Shown here: piece by piece, positions 14,768 through 21,975 of the stretch
Position numbering within the stretch: position 1 is the first letter of the stretch
How the letters are laid out: every line of letters begins with the position of its first letter
Origin: JBBQXY01 sp051004815
GTDB lineage: Bacteria > Chloroflexota > Ktedonobacteria > Ktedonobacterales > Ktedonobacteraceae
Length of the DNA: 45,966 nt
Assembly: GCA_051004815.1 (NCBI GenBank)
Contig: JBPCJY010000258.1
Coordinates: 1 to 45,966, forward strand
Reading direction: 5' to 3'
Translations under genes and position numbers: made by a program
The notes under the pieces: model-generated
What the model was told of the DNA's origin: nothing
The model's database searches: none
The model's input: the letters and a program-made list of their open reading frames with translations, nothing else

Positions 14768-14823
14768 GGCGGTTAAGGCGATGCGGTGGGGTAGGGGCCC
14801 CGCCGTCGTCGTCCTTAACCGCC
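14768..14823 (+). other. Strong GC-rich inverted repeat downstream of primase (candidate origin or terminator)
   Basis: GGCGGTTAAGG (14768-14778) and CCTTAACCGCC (14813-14823) form a perfect 11-bp stem, with a GC-rich inner part (GCGGTGGGG / CCCCGC) that can fold too. No T tract follows. The stretch 14621-14943 has no supported gene; a readthrough ORF tail and the hairpin are all that is seen. It could be a double- or single-strand origin for the HUH Rep or a terminator. Confidence 0.45.
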
Positions 14824-14943
14824 AGGGCCTTCCCTTGACCCTTATAAGCGTAAGTCACACAAGTACTAAGAGCCTTCCAAGAATTGTTAACTAACCAACG
14901 TTGTTGCCGATCGGGTATTGAGAATGAACACATTTAATATCGT

Positions 14944-15393
14944 CTATTTCATCAAATAAATGAGTACCGCAAGAAATAAGGACATTATTCCAAGTACTAA
15001 GAAGCCTGACGCAACCATAAGTGATCGTAGTTTGCGGCTAAGGGTATATTCATATACTAAGCGACTCGCATCTGATGAATTGAAATTGAGAGGATAACGT
15101 TTAGGGAAGAAGACCATTAACGCAGCCGTAAGACTTATAAGTAAAAGACCGATGGGTGCCATATAGACGACTAATGACCAACTGACAGCTACTTTTCCAT
15201 GAAGATTACTAAAGGCGATGGCATTGAAATAAAGCCCTTCGAGAATTGTGGTAGCACCTATTATTTGCTTCGCGGTTTCATCAATTGGTTCAGTTGATTT
15301 ACGTATTAAGTCTTTTCCTATTTCTTGCCAGAAAGTACGAGTTTCTATTGTCAATGAGTCTGGAGGGTTAGGAGTGGAGTCTGTCTTTTTCAT
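14944..15393 (-). CDS. Small membrane protein, partner of the zinc-ribbon protein
   Basis: The 149-residue protein has a charged N-terminal region with a helix (TETRTFWQEIGKDLIRK in part), then two clear membrane helices (VYMAPIGLLLISLTAALMVFF, and SGFLVLGIMSLFLAVLIYL at the C-terminus) and possibly a weaker one between (~60-80). No family was recognised. It overlaps the upstream zinc-ribbon gene by 4 bases (ATGA). The pair runs against the surrounding genes and is more AT-rich, which suggests separately acquired cargo, perhaps a defence pair; that is inference. Confidence 0.65.
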   Translation of the reverse strand: MKKTDSTPNPPDSLTIETRTFWQEIGKDLIRKSTEPIDETAKQIIGATTILEGLYFNAIAFSNLHGKVAVSWSLVVYMAPIGLLLISLTAALMVFFPKRYPLNFNSSDASRLVYEYTLSRKLRSLMVASGFLVLGIMSLFLAVLIYLMK

Positions 15394-15695
15394 TTATGTA
15401 CCTCCTCTGTAAGAGTGTTATATCGGTAAGGATTACCACATCTAGCACATTTCATATCAATCCATGAGTTTGCAATTTCAAGCTTTTTCTTATCATCTAC
15501 TGTACTACTTATTTTCATAGCATTTCTAATCTTTTCCATTAGCTTATGAAATCGAATATACATTTTACCAACTGTAGGCTTTTTCAGAGGTTTCGATATT
15601 ATCTGTATTGCACCGGTAACAGCAATTGGCCGATACACTTCATGGAGTGGAACTTCTCGTGTCAAAGCACAGTAAGGACACTTAATAATACCCAT
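15390..15695 (-). CDS. Zinc-ribbon protein, first gene of a two-gene unit
   Basis: The 101-residue protein has CPYC near the N-terminus (residues 6-9) and CARCGN near the C-terminus (~83), so the two knuckles of a zinc ribbon are split by a basic helical insert (YIRFHKLMEKIRNAMKI). It has no enzyme motif. Its TGA overlaps the ATG of the membrane-protein gene. It probably acts with that membrane protein. Function unknown. Confidence 0.65.
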   Translation of the reverse strand: MGIIKCPYCALTREVPLHEVYRPIAVTGAIQIISKPLKKPTVGKMYIRFHKLMEKIRNAMKISSTVDDKKKLEIANSWIDMKCARCGNPYRYNTLTEEVHK

Positions 15696-15946
15696 ATAAT
15701 TATCCTCGGTTCAATTAACCACTTCAAATTCTCTATAGAACTAATCATAACATATTAGTGCGTAGAGTAGTAGCGATAATATATTAAGCTGCCTTGTGTT
15801 TGGACAATGGTTGCTTAGGGCTCTCACGCCAATAACATGACCAGTAGAACGCTCGCATACCACATAGCATGGGAAGATGACGGCAAAAGTTGGTCAGGTT
15901 ATTTCAGTGAGTCACCTTAGATGTTTAACAGGAAGGTTAGTAGGGT
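15696..15946. other. Divergent intergenic region upstream of rep
   Basis: The 251 bp between the zinc-ribbon/membrane pair and rep contain no supported gene. A Rep nick site could lie here, but no clear hairpin with a nick-site motif was identified. The left part (15696-15790) is AT-rich. Confidence 0.4.
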
Positions 15947-17077
15947 ATGACTCATCGGGATAGTATAACTGAAGTTCCCCGTTTTTTGCTTCCTTCACTA
16001 GATGACCAAGCTGATTTAGCAGAAAAGCACGGCATAGATACACTCCTGTTCTGCCCGAACCCCTGGGCGTTGCGGCATGTGTTCATCAACCAGGACACTG
16101 GTGAAGTGGTACGCGCTCGTTGCAACCGGTGGGATTGTTTGTATTGTGGGCCTCGCAAGGTAGACCAGTGGCGACAACTGGTCAAGGCGGCTGAACCAAC
16201 CTTGTTTATCACGCTCACCAAAGCTGGTAAGACAGTCGAGGAAGCGTCACGCGCCATGACGACATTTCTGCAATACCTGCGACGTGGGTCAAAAGGTCGG
16301 GGGCCGAATCATATTGGAGAGCGACTGGCGTATCTCATTGAATACTTTGCCGTGTTGGAACGGCATAGTGACTTTGACGAGAACGGCTTTCACTGGCATT
16401 TATTGGTCAAAGGTGTGGACTTCATTCCTCATGAAGTGCTGAAAGAAGCGTGGCGGTCGGCTCGGCATGGGGAAGCCTACATTGTGGATGTGCAAGCGAT
16501 ACGCAAGCCGCATGTGATTGGCTATGTCACGAAATACCTTACGAAAAGCCTCTCTCGTGGGGAAAAGGGTATTCGTTCTGAGGAACGGGAAAAGACGTTT
16601 GTTGGCCTGGATGAGAACGGGAATGTGGTTGAGGAACAGCATACCTACACAGTAGAACTCACCAGTAAAGCGCGGCGCATTCGCTATTCGCATCACTTCT
16701 TTCCTGAAAAGGTTGCACTGTTGCGAGCGAAGTTGTTTGCAGAAATTGATGAGCAATCGATGGAACAAACAGAGAGTCAACCTATGACAGAGAGTTCAGC
16801 CGCCGAAAGTGACGTTTCAAGTAATGATACATTGGCTTCTGAGGCCGCTGTAGATGACAATAGCAAGCCACTAGAGGAAGAACCGCAACCAATAAAACGG
16901 TCGTCCTGGACGCTGGTTGAGCGAGAAGAGTTCACATCGGATTTGCAGGAGTATCGGCGTCGGCGTCGGGTCGCGCTGGTAGAAGCGTTAACCGACCTAC
17001 GTGATGGTCGGAATCTGTCTCGGCGGGTGATTAACATCTGGGCGTATCAACGTCGGGAAGCTCGCTGGGCAAGCTAA
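15947..17077 (+). CDS. rep: HUH-endonuclease replication initiator (Rep)
   Basis: The 376-residue protein shows the rolling-circle Rep motifs in order: a Cys pair C64-x-x-C67, motif I LFITLT (~86-91), motif II H149-W-H151 (the metal-binding HUH pair), and motif III with Y193 and Y197 (GYVTKYLTK). The enzyme nicks one DNA strand at the origin, stays attached through tyrosine and starts rolling-circle replication. The region ~270-320 is an acidic, low-complexity linker, followed by a basic C-terminal tail (EYRRRRRVALVE). AGGAAGG about 15 bases upstream precedes ATG 15947. It supports an excised, replicating stage of the element. Confidence 0.82.
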   Translation: MTHRDSITEVPRFLLPSLDDQADLAEKHGIDTLLFCPNPWALRHVFINQDTGEVVRARCNRWDCLYCGPRKVDQWRQLVKAAEPTLFITLTKAGKTVEEASRAMTTFLQYLRRGSKGRGPNHIGERLAYLIEYFAVLERHSDFDENGFHWHLLVKGVDFIPHEVLKEAWRSARHGEAYIVDVQAIRKPHVIGYVTKYLTKSLSRGEKGIRSEEREKTFVGLDENGNVVEEQHTYTVELTSKARRIRYSHHFFPEKVALLRAKLFAEIDEQSMEQTESQPMTESSAAESDVSSNDTLASEAAVDDNSKPLEEEPQPIKRSSWTLVEREEFTSDLQEYRRRRRVALVEALTDLRDGRNLSRRVINIWAYQRREARWAS

Positions 17078-17099
17078 CTATGAAAGTGAGGACTGATGG

Positions 17100-17693
17100 A
17101 TGGAATGGAGTGAATACAACGGTTGGGAAAACAAGTTTACTTGGCTGGTGCATCTGCATCTCAGTAGTGAACAAGGCATGATGCAAGCGATGGTTGATCT
17201 CGTAGCGCGGACAGTGGATGATGTCATTGCTGGGCGAGATGTCGAGCGATGGTTACAAACGGCAGTCAATGGTTGGGTGACAGGCTCTCCTCATCGGGAT
17301 ACATCCTCTGATGCCTACATTCGCCTGTTGGCTTGGGATGTGGTTGGAGTGGCTCTGGCATATACGGATTGGGATACCTTGGTAAAGTTGCTCCTGGGGC
17401 AAAGAATACGGTGTGATAATCCGTTTACTTGGGTGCTTCATACGAGTGCTACGACTGTTGCAGAGTTTCAGCTTCCAGTACAGTCAGTCTTACAAACGGC
17501 GTCAAGCCTGTATGCTGGTGCTGATGCTCTTCACGAGTGTTTTCGGGAAGGTGTGGATGAGTGGTTCAATACTCCTCTCCCTCATCGTCAGCAATCACCT
17601 GCCGTGTGGATGTTGGTGCATAATCTCATTCAGAATGTGTATGGTGTGGTTGTCTGGGAACATGTAGCACGGGCGTTTCGTCCTGGGTATTAA
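17100..17693 (+). CDS. Unknown 197-residue protein
   Basis: It lies 22 bases after rep and is probably co-transcribed; ATG 17100 or ATG 17104-area starts have only weak ribosome-binding sites. The protein is Trp-rich, acidic and helical (EQGMMQAMVDLVARTVDDVIAG; AVWMLVHNLIQNVYGVVVW). No membrane segment or conserved enzyme motif is clear. It may be a replication or copy-control accessory protein by position only. Confidence 0.6.
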   Translation: MEWSEYNGWENKFTWLVHLHLSSEQGMMQAMVDLVARTVDDVIAGRDVERWLQTAVNGWVTGSPHRDTSSDAYIRLLAWDVVGVALAYTDWDTLVKLLLGQRIRCDNPFTWVLHTSATTVAEFQLPVQSVLQTASSLYAGADALHECFREGVDEWFNTPLPHRQQSPAVWMLVHNLIQNVYGVVVWEHVARAFRPGY

Positions 17694-17778
17694 TGGTGGT
17701 ACATACAACTGTTTTAGTGGTTCGTCAGTGGCAAAATGTTTGCTCCTGGCTTTTTTTGTTTTCTGTGGAGGTTTGTTG

Positions 17779-17988
17779 ATGGAAAGTGACAAAAAAGGGG
17801 CTGCTTCTCCTCTACTGTTGAGTGTTCCAGAAGTGGCAAAAACATTGCGATTGGGTCGCACGAAGGTTTATGAACTGATTGCGACTGAGGGGCTACCGGT
17901 GCTGCGATTCGGGCGTGCGGTTCGGGTCTCAGTAACTTCATTACAACAATGGATTGAACGGCGCGAACAACAGGAATTGTCTGCTTAA
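17779..17988 (+). CDS. xis: Excisionase-like winged HTH protein
   Basis: From ATG 17779 (with GGAGG upstream) the protein has ~69 residues. It carries the MerR/Xis-like HTH: LLSVPEVAKTLRLGRTKVYELIATEGLPVLRFGR, then a wing and SLQQWIERRE. This is the family of helix-turn-helix excisionases that bend DNA at att sites. It lies directly before the integrase gene (16 bases apart), the standard xis-int order. A longer in-frame start at 17728 has no better support. Confidence 0.8.
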   Translation: MESDKKGAASPLLLSVPEVAKTLRLGRTKVYELIATEGLPVLRFGRAVRVSVTSLQQWIERREQQELSA

Positions 17989-18004
17989 TAGAGAGGTTTT
18001 TGTT

Positions 18005-19132
18005 ATGGCAAGACGTGGGCATGGTGAAGGTTCAATCTATCAGAGAAGTGATGGTCGTTGGGCTGCCAGTATCACTTTAGAGGACCGTAAGCGAAAGACG
18101 TTTTACGGGAAGACGCGCAAGGAAGTTCAGGAAAAGCTACAGATGGCCTTGCATGAACAGAAGCAAGGAATGCTAGCAACTGGGCCAGAACAAACGCTAA
18201 AGCAATACCTTGAGCATTGGTTAGAGGAAGTGCATAAGCCAACTATTCGAGTGAGTACTTACGTCAACTATCGGCGGTTTCTCGATAACCATATTCTTCC
18301 TGAACTTGGGCATCTTCATGTGAATAAGCTAACACCACAAAAAGTACAAGCCTTCTATACGAAAAAGCTGAAAGAGGGGCTTGCTCCTGGTAGTGTCAGG
18401 GATATTCACATGGTTTTGCATAAAGCGTTAGAAAACGCTGTTCGTTGGAGATTTGTTGGACGTAATGTGTGCGATGATGTCTCACCTCCAAGACAGGTCA
18501 AGCATGAAATACAAGCACTCACAAAAGAGCAAGCGCAACAGTTATTACAGACTGCACAAGGACATAAGTTAGAGGGCTTGATTACTGTGGCTCTAGCAAC
18601 TGGTATGAGACGTGGTGAACTGCTTGGTCTTCGATGGCAAGATATCAACATTGAAGACAAAAGCTTGCAGATACGTCGTACAATGGCTCGGCTTGGGAAA
18701 GAAGGTGTTGTGACATCTCAACCAAAAACGCAGAAGAGCAAGCGTAATATCGTCTTACCTCAGTTCGTTGTAGAGGTGCTGAAACAGCATCATATACACC
18801 AATTAGAAACACGAATAAGGGTAGGTACTGCCTGGGAAGAGAATGACCTAGTTTTCCCTAATGGCTTTGGAAGATTTCTCGACCAGGGACAGTTGCATGT
18901 GATGTTTCAGAATTTCCTCAAATATGCAGGTCTTCCACCTATGAGGTTTCATGATCTCCGGCACAGTGCTGCCACCTTCTTACTCAGTATGGGTGTTCAT
19001 CCTAAAGTCGTCCAGGAGATACTTGGACATAGCAACATCAGCATGACGATGGACACCTACTCTCATGTTCTCCCATCTATGCAGACAGATGCGATGGACA
19101 AGATGAATGACCTGTTTGGTCGGAACATTTAG
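18005..19132 (+). CDS. int: Tyrosine site-specific integrase
   Basis: The ~375-residue protein has an AP2-like arm-binding domain (residues ~8-50: DGRWAAS, TFYGKTRKEVQ), a SAM-like core-binding domain (~62-150) and a catalytic domain with R202 (TGMRRGEL), H316-DLR319-H, H342 (LGHS) and the nucleophile Y352 (MDTYSHVL). All key residues are intact, so it should be active. GAGGTTTTTGTT precedes ATG 18005. The right att core lies 131 bp downstream. It is a phage/ICE-type integrase of the XerC-like superfamily. Confidence 0.93.
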   Translation: MARRGHGEGSIYQRSDGRWAASITLEDRKRKTFYGKTRKEVQEKLQMALHEQKQGMLATGPEQTLKQYLEHWLEEVHKPTIRVSTYVNYRRFLDNHILPELGHLHVNKLTPQKVQAFYTKKLKEGLAPGSVRDIHMVLHKALENAVRWRFVGRNVCDDVSPPRQVKHEIQALTKEQAQQLLQTAQGHKLEGLITVALATGMRRGELLGLRWQDINIEDKSLQIRRTMARLGKEGVVTSQPKTQKSKRNIVLPQFVVEVLKQHHIHQLETRIRVGTAWEENDLVFPNGFGRFLDQGQLHVMFQNFLKYAGLPPMRFHDLRHSAATFLLSMGVHPKVVQEILGHSNISMTMDTYSHVLPSMQTDAMDKMNDLFGRNI

Positions 19133-19160
19133 GATAGAGTGAAATGATTGGTACGGCCTT

Positions 19161-19210
19161 TGACAGCTATTTTGTGGTTTTGCTTTCAAGATAGCTGTCA
19201 ATTGCTGTTT
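19161..19210. repeat. Arm-type repeats between integrase and right att core
   Basis: TGACAGCTAT (19161-19170) and ATAGCTGTCA (19191-19200) are perfect inverted copies, directly followed by ATTGCTGTTT (19201-19210). They match the paired ATTGCTGTCA repeats at 268-289, near the left end. Confidence 0.5.
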
Positions 19211-19235
19211 TTAATACGATAAAGCAAGGCTAGAA

Positions 19236-19300
19236 GCGGATTGGTGGCACAATATGAACGTTGTCTAAGGAAAGGATGAGGTAAGCTGATACCAATCCGC
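19236..19300. repeat. 10-bp inverted repeat bracketing the right att core
   Basis: GCGGATTGGT (19236-19245) and ACCAATCCGC (19291-19300) are perfect inverse copies around the 21-bp core. The right copy is also the outer end of the IS630-like element, so the left copy may be a stray IS end or a core-flanking site. Confidence 0.45.
19264..19284 (+). repeat. Right attachment-site core (attR), 21-bp direct repeat
   Basis: Identical over 21 bp to 107-127. It lies between the integrase gene and an IS630-like insertion that begins seven bases away. Confidence 0.65.
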
Positions 19301-19303
19301 ATA

Positions 19304-19852
19304 CTAAAAGATAACATTGAGATGAGGAAAAGCAGTTAAAGAGCGCAATCGCTTGCTATCGTCAGCAAGGTCATTCAATGCTTGACACAGAACGTCAATC
19401 AACGGTTCAAGTGAGGGGAAGAAGCAATTGTGAAAGTATTTTTCGCGCAGTTCATCCCAGATGTGTTCAACCGGGTTGACCTCAGGACTGTAAGGTGGCT
19501 GTTGGATCAAACGGATATTGGCAGGAATGACCAATTCCTGGGAACGATGCCAGCCCGCTCCATCGACTTGCATCACGATGAAGTACTTCGAGTATGTTTG
19601 GCTGAGATGCTCCAGGAAGAGATTCATCATCTCCGTCGAAGCCTCTGGCAAAATCAGCGCGGTCAACAACCCCTCGGTGGGAGCCACGGCAGCATAGACA
19701 TAGGTGTACTCTCGCACCACCTGTGCGGGGACATACGGACGCACATCTGGCGGAGCCCAACAGCGTTTGGCACGGCTGATACGGCCAAAACAGCCTTCAT
19801 CCTGGGCCATGATCAAAACGGGACGTTCGTCTTCGACTGGTCGTGTTGCCAC
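19304..19852 (-). CDS. IS630-family transposase, catalytic (DDE) frame
   Basis: This frame carries the DDE_3 endonuclease core: first Asp in LIMAQDEGCFGR, second in IVMQVDGAGWH, and Glu in NPVEHIWDELREKY. It ends 12 bases inside the left end of the element. By itself it could start only at GTG 19852; it is more likely made as a fusion after a -1 frameshift from the upstream frame at the eight-A run (complement of 19877-19884). After the shift the text reads QFKKKFATQAQKAVATRPVEDERP, which is continuous with this frame. Confidence 0.8.
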   Translation of the reverse strand: MATRPVEDERPVLIMAQDEGCFGRISRAKRCWAPPDVRPYVPAQVVREYTYVYAAVAPTEGLLTALILPEASTEMMNLFLEHLSQTYSKYFIVMQVDGAGWHRSQELVIPANIRLIQQPPYSPEVNPVEHIWDELREKYFHNCFFPSLEPLIDVLCQALNDLADDSKRLRSLTAFPHLNVIF

Positions 19853-20367
19853 TGCCTTTTGAGCCTGCGTTGCAAATTTTTTTTGAACTGCGCTTGAGCT
19901 TGGAGATCGGCCTGGGGATGTCTGGGACGTGGCATCAGTTTGCGCCAGCCATGACGAGCCAGCAGGCGATAGATCGTGCTATCATCGACCTCGTGTCCGA
20001 TTTTGGCTTCAAAGGCGCGGTGGATTTGGGCGACGGTAGCGATCTCTCCACTCTCCGCTTGTACGAAGAATGGGGCCAAGAATGCTTTCTCTTCTGGCAC
20101 GCTCAGATACTCATGCCGACGGCCTCCCTTGCCTGGCGTTTCCAGTGCCGTCGCTCCCAAGCGATTGTAGGTCGAGATCACGCGATGAACGGTCGTCGCT
20201 GAGACGCCTGTATGGAGGGCAATCTCTTCAGCTTTGCGAGGCGCAACCAGGGCATTGTAAATGATCCACCAATGCTCTCGCACCCACGGACGTGCATCCG
20301 TGTTCATGCGTTCTTTGACTTCATCCACCGACAAGTGCGCGGCGGCTCGTGTGATACGATGACCCAT
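19813..20367 (-). CDS. IS630-family transposase, DNA-binding frame
   Basis: The 184-residue frame encodes the N-terminal HTH domains: a helix-turn-helix near residues 44-70 (EEIALHTGVSATTVHRVISTYN) and a winged-helix part (TIYRLLARHGWRKLMPRPRHPQ). It overlaps the DDE frame by 40 bases. Slippage by -1 at the A8 run near its 3' end would give the full transposase; without it the frame ends at VPF. Same-strand, same element as the DDE frame. Confidence 0.8.
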   Translation of the reverse strand: MGHRITRAAAHLSVDEVKERMNTDARPWVREHWWIIYNALVAPRKAEEIALHTGVSATTVHRVISTYNRLGATALETPGKGGRRHEYLSVPEEKAFLAPFFVQAESGEIATVAQIHRAFEAKIGHEVDDSTIYRLLARHGWRKLMPRPRHPQADLQAQAQFKKNLQRRLKRQWQHDQSKTNVPF

Positions 20368-20534
20368 ACCTGATCTCCATTCCTTTCCTAAATACTGTCT
20401 CTTTTATTCTACCACACGGAAGGCGATTTGGTATGAGAACGGGAAAGACGCAGTGTATGCCACAAAGGATTGCCATGCTTTACTGATTTTGATAGCAGAT
20501 TATGAAATGACTTCTAGCGTACATCAATAGATGA

Positions 20535-20567
20535 GAAGGCGAATATCAACATCGGATACTCGCCTTC
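20535..20567 (+). terminator. Hairpin terminator between IS and the leftward gene
   Basis: GAAGGCGA and TCGCCTTC form an 8-bp stem followed by TTT rightward. It lies 17 bases beyond the stop of the leftward gene ending at 20584 and may serve both directions. The stretch 20438-20534 shows nothing else. Confidence 0.5.
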
Positions 20568-20583
20568 TTTGTGCTGAGCATAC

Positions 20584-20925
20584 TCAAGCTTTACGGGATT
20601 TTTTCTCAGTTCGCCTTTTTGATGCAAGCTTCATCCAGTTGGGCGTATAGCTTGGGTTGCCATACCCTAAGAAGTTGCTCTTTTCGGGCGTCATTTTTAA
20701 CTCGCTACTTTCCAAATCTGGCATCATAGCGGTCACGAACCTATGGCCATCACTTCCCTCAACCAATGCCCAACAGACGACGGCCTCCGTGTAGTATCCC
20801 GGTTCGCCTTTTTCTGGCTCTTCTACGTCGCCCCAGACGGCTTCCCACCCAAGCTGGGAGGGAATAATCTGGATAATATGTGGTTCTTGTTCTTCACTCT
20901 GGTTTATTTCTTCGTTCTGGCTCAT
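20584..20925 (-). CDS. Unknown 113-residue protein
   Basis: A soluble protein with an acidic N-terminus (SQNEEINQSEEQEPH), a middle part that looks beta-rich (HIIQIIPSQLGWEAVWGDV, TEAVVCWALVEG, RFVTAMMPD) and a basic C-terminal tail (KRRTEKKSRKA). ATG 20925 has AAGGGAGA just upstream. No family was recognised. Only hypothetical status can be supported. Confidence 0.55.
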   Translation of the reverse strand: MSQNEEINQSEEQEPHIIQIIPSQLGWEAVWGDVEEPEKGEPGYYTEAVVCWALVEGSDGHRFVTAMMPDLESSELKMTPEKSNFLGYGNPSYTPNWMKLASKRRTEKKSRKA

Positions 20926-21179
20926 CGTATCTCCCTTCTTTTCTTTTTATGATGGTTAATTCTGCGTGAGTAACTGCTACCTTCTACGCATATTTTAACG
21001 TATCAAAGGATGTAAGTGCCACACAGAGGCTGAAAGTACTCCTAAAGAAGCACAACGTTGAGCGACATTGACGTTTCGGGTTTGGGAAGGGGATGAGACA
21101 GCGCATGAATATGGTATACTCAGAGAATGTTGACGTGCGCGTTGTTGCTCAGAAGCATGACTTGCAAAAGGAGTGACTC
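20926..21179. other. Intergenic region, possible promoter
   Basis: The 254 bp hold a TATACT hexamer at 21115-21120 about 60 bp before the next start, but no clear -35 at the right distance. No gene is seen. Confidence 0.35.
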
Positions 21180-21533
21180 ATGGGACGGCTACCAACTGGA
21201 GTCCTGATCTGGAGCCTCAAACGCTATACCAGAAATATAAACTTATGGGATCGTGTCTGTTTCAGATGTAAGCAAGCTATCCCTGTCTTTGAGTATGAAC
21301 ATCGTGATGAACAGGAGCGGTCCATCTTTCACTATCTCTGTGAGGAATGTGCACAGAAGAAGCTGGCGGAGTGGCTTCAATGTGCGGAAAGTCCCGACTA
21401 TGTACATCTTGGCTATCAGTCCGATTTTGACATCGCTACCGTCTTCTATGAACAAAAAAATGATGGGGAAACCTTGACCTTGATACGTTGGAGTGCAGAA
21501 CAACGACGACGGAGACTCCAAGGTGAAGAGTAA
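21180..21533 (+). CDS. Unknown protein with two Cys pairs
   Basis: The 117-residue protein has CFRC and CEEC (residues ~28-31 and ~55-58), a probable zinc ribbon or treble clef, within FRCKQAIPVFEYEHRDEQERSIFHYLCEEC. The C-terminal half is acidic with a basic end (AEQRRRRLQGEE). AAAAGGAG lies before ATG 21180. No family was recognised. Confidence 0.6.
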   Translation: MGRLPTGVLIWSLKRYTRNINLWDRVCFRCKQAIPVFEYEHRDEQERSIFHYLCEECAQKKLAEWLQCAESPDYVHLGYQSDFDIATVFYEQKNDGETLTLIRWSAEQRRRRLQGEE

Positions 21534-21662
21534 AAGACTCTTATGGGAACAAACAGTGTATCAGGGAAGAAAAAGAAGCCAAGAATGGATGAAGCAATAA
21601 CGACGACACTCCACCAGAGCAGACCGCATACTCATACTCCGTCAATGCAGCTTTAATTCGGC

Positions 21663-21965
21663 CTAGCCATTCACCTGCTGGAAAGGTTCAATCATGCTCA
21701 GCGCATCACCTGTTTTATCGCGGGCAAGGTCCAACTCATAGCGTTTTTGCACGTTCATCCAGAAAGCGGCACTTACGCCCAGCCGCCTTTCAAGACGCAG
21801 AGCAGTATCTGCGGTCATTGCCCTCTTACCTGCAACAAGCTGGGAAATCCGGTTTGTCGGCACATGCAACTCACGAGCCAACTCTGTCGGGGTTTTCTTC
21901 AGTTCCACCAATTCATCGGCTAATATTTCGCCTGGATGAATGGGATAAATCGGGCGTTTCTGCAT
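21663..21965 (-). CDS. higA: HigA-type antitoxin
   Basis: The 100-residue protein begins MQKRPIYPIHPGEIL and contains the XRE HTH of the HigA/VapI family (TPTELARELHVPTNRISQLVAGKRAMTADTALRL), followed by RRLGVSAAFWMNVQKRYEL. It neutralises HigB and represses its own operon. ATG 21965 is chosen because AGGAG lies just upstream and the family begins here. It follows higB by 10 bases (toxin first, the usual higBA order). Confidence 0.9.
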   Translation of the reverse strand: MQKRPIYPIHPGEILADELVELKKTPTELARELHVPTNRISQLVAGKRAMTADTALRLERRLGVSAAFWMNVQKRYELDLARDKTGDALSMIEPFQQVNG

Positions 21966-21975
21966 AGTTTTTCTC

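Larger units (their letters stand above)
107..19284. mobile_element. Integrated ~19.2 kb element with HUH Rep, primase and tyrosine integrase
   Basis: The interval is bounded by an identical 21-bp direct repeat (107-127 and 19264-19284). The right copy lies 131 bp downstream of a tyrosine integrase, the usual place of an attachment site. Inside are an excisionase-like HTH protein, an HUH Rep protein, a TOTE-type primase, a TopoVI-A-like Toprim protein, a sigma factor, an HTH-TPR regulator and defence cargo. ATWGCTGTCA motifs occur inside both ends, as expected of integrase arm sites. No conjugation ATPase or relaxase-coupling protein is seen, so transfer would need helpers or is unknown. The layout resembles actinomycete AICE-like or plasmid-like integrative elements. 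The element boundaries are inferred from the repeat and gene content, not demonstrated. Confidence 0.72.
19292..20431 (-). mobile_element. IS630-family insertion sequence
   Basis: Two overlapping transposase frames are flanked by related ends: left CCAATCCGC, right the inverse of CCAAATCGC. The wider 15-bp comparison (19286-19300 against 20423-20437) agrees at 12 positions. TA dinucleotides lie immediately outside both ends (19290-19291, 20432-20433), the target duplication of IS630/Tc1-mariner elements. Length is ~1.14 kb. Exact ends are inferred. Confidence 0.7.

Noticed and set aside
14587..14838. Gly/Trp-rich open frame downstream of primase
   Set aside because: No ribosome-binding site, low-complexity composition, and it runs into the GC-rich hairpin.
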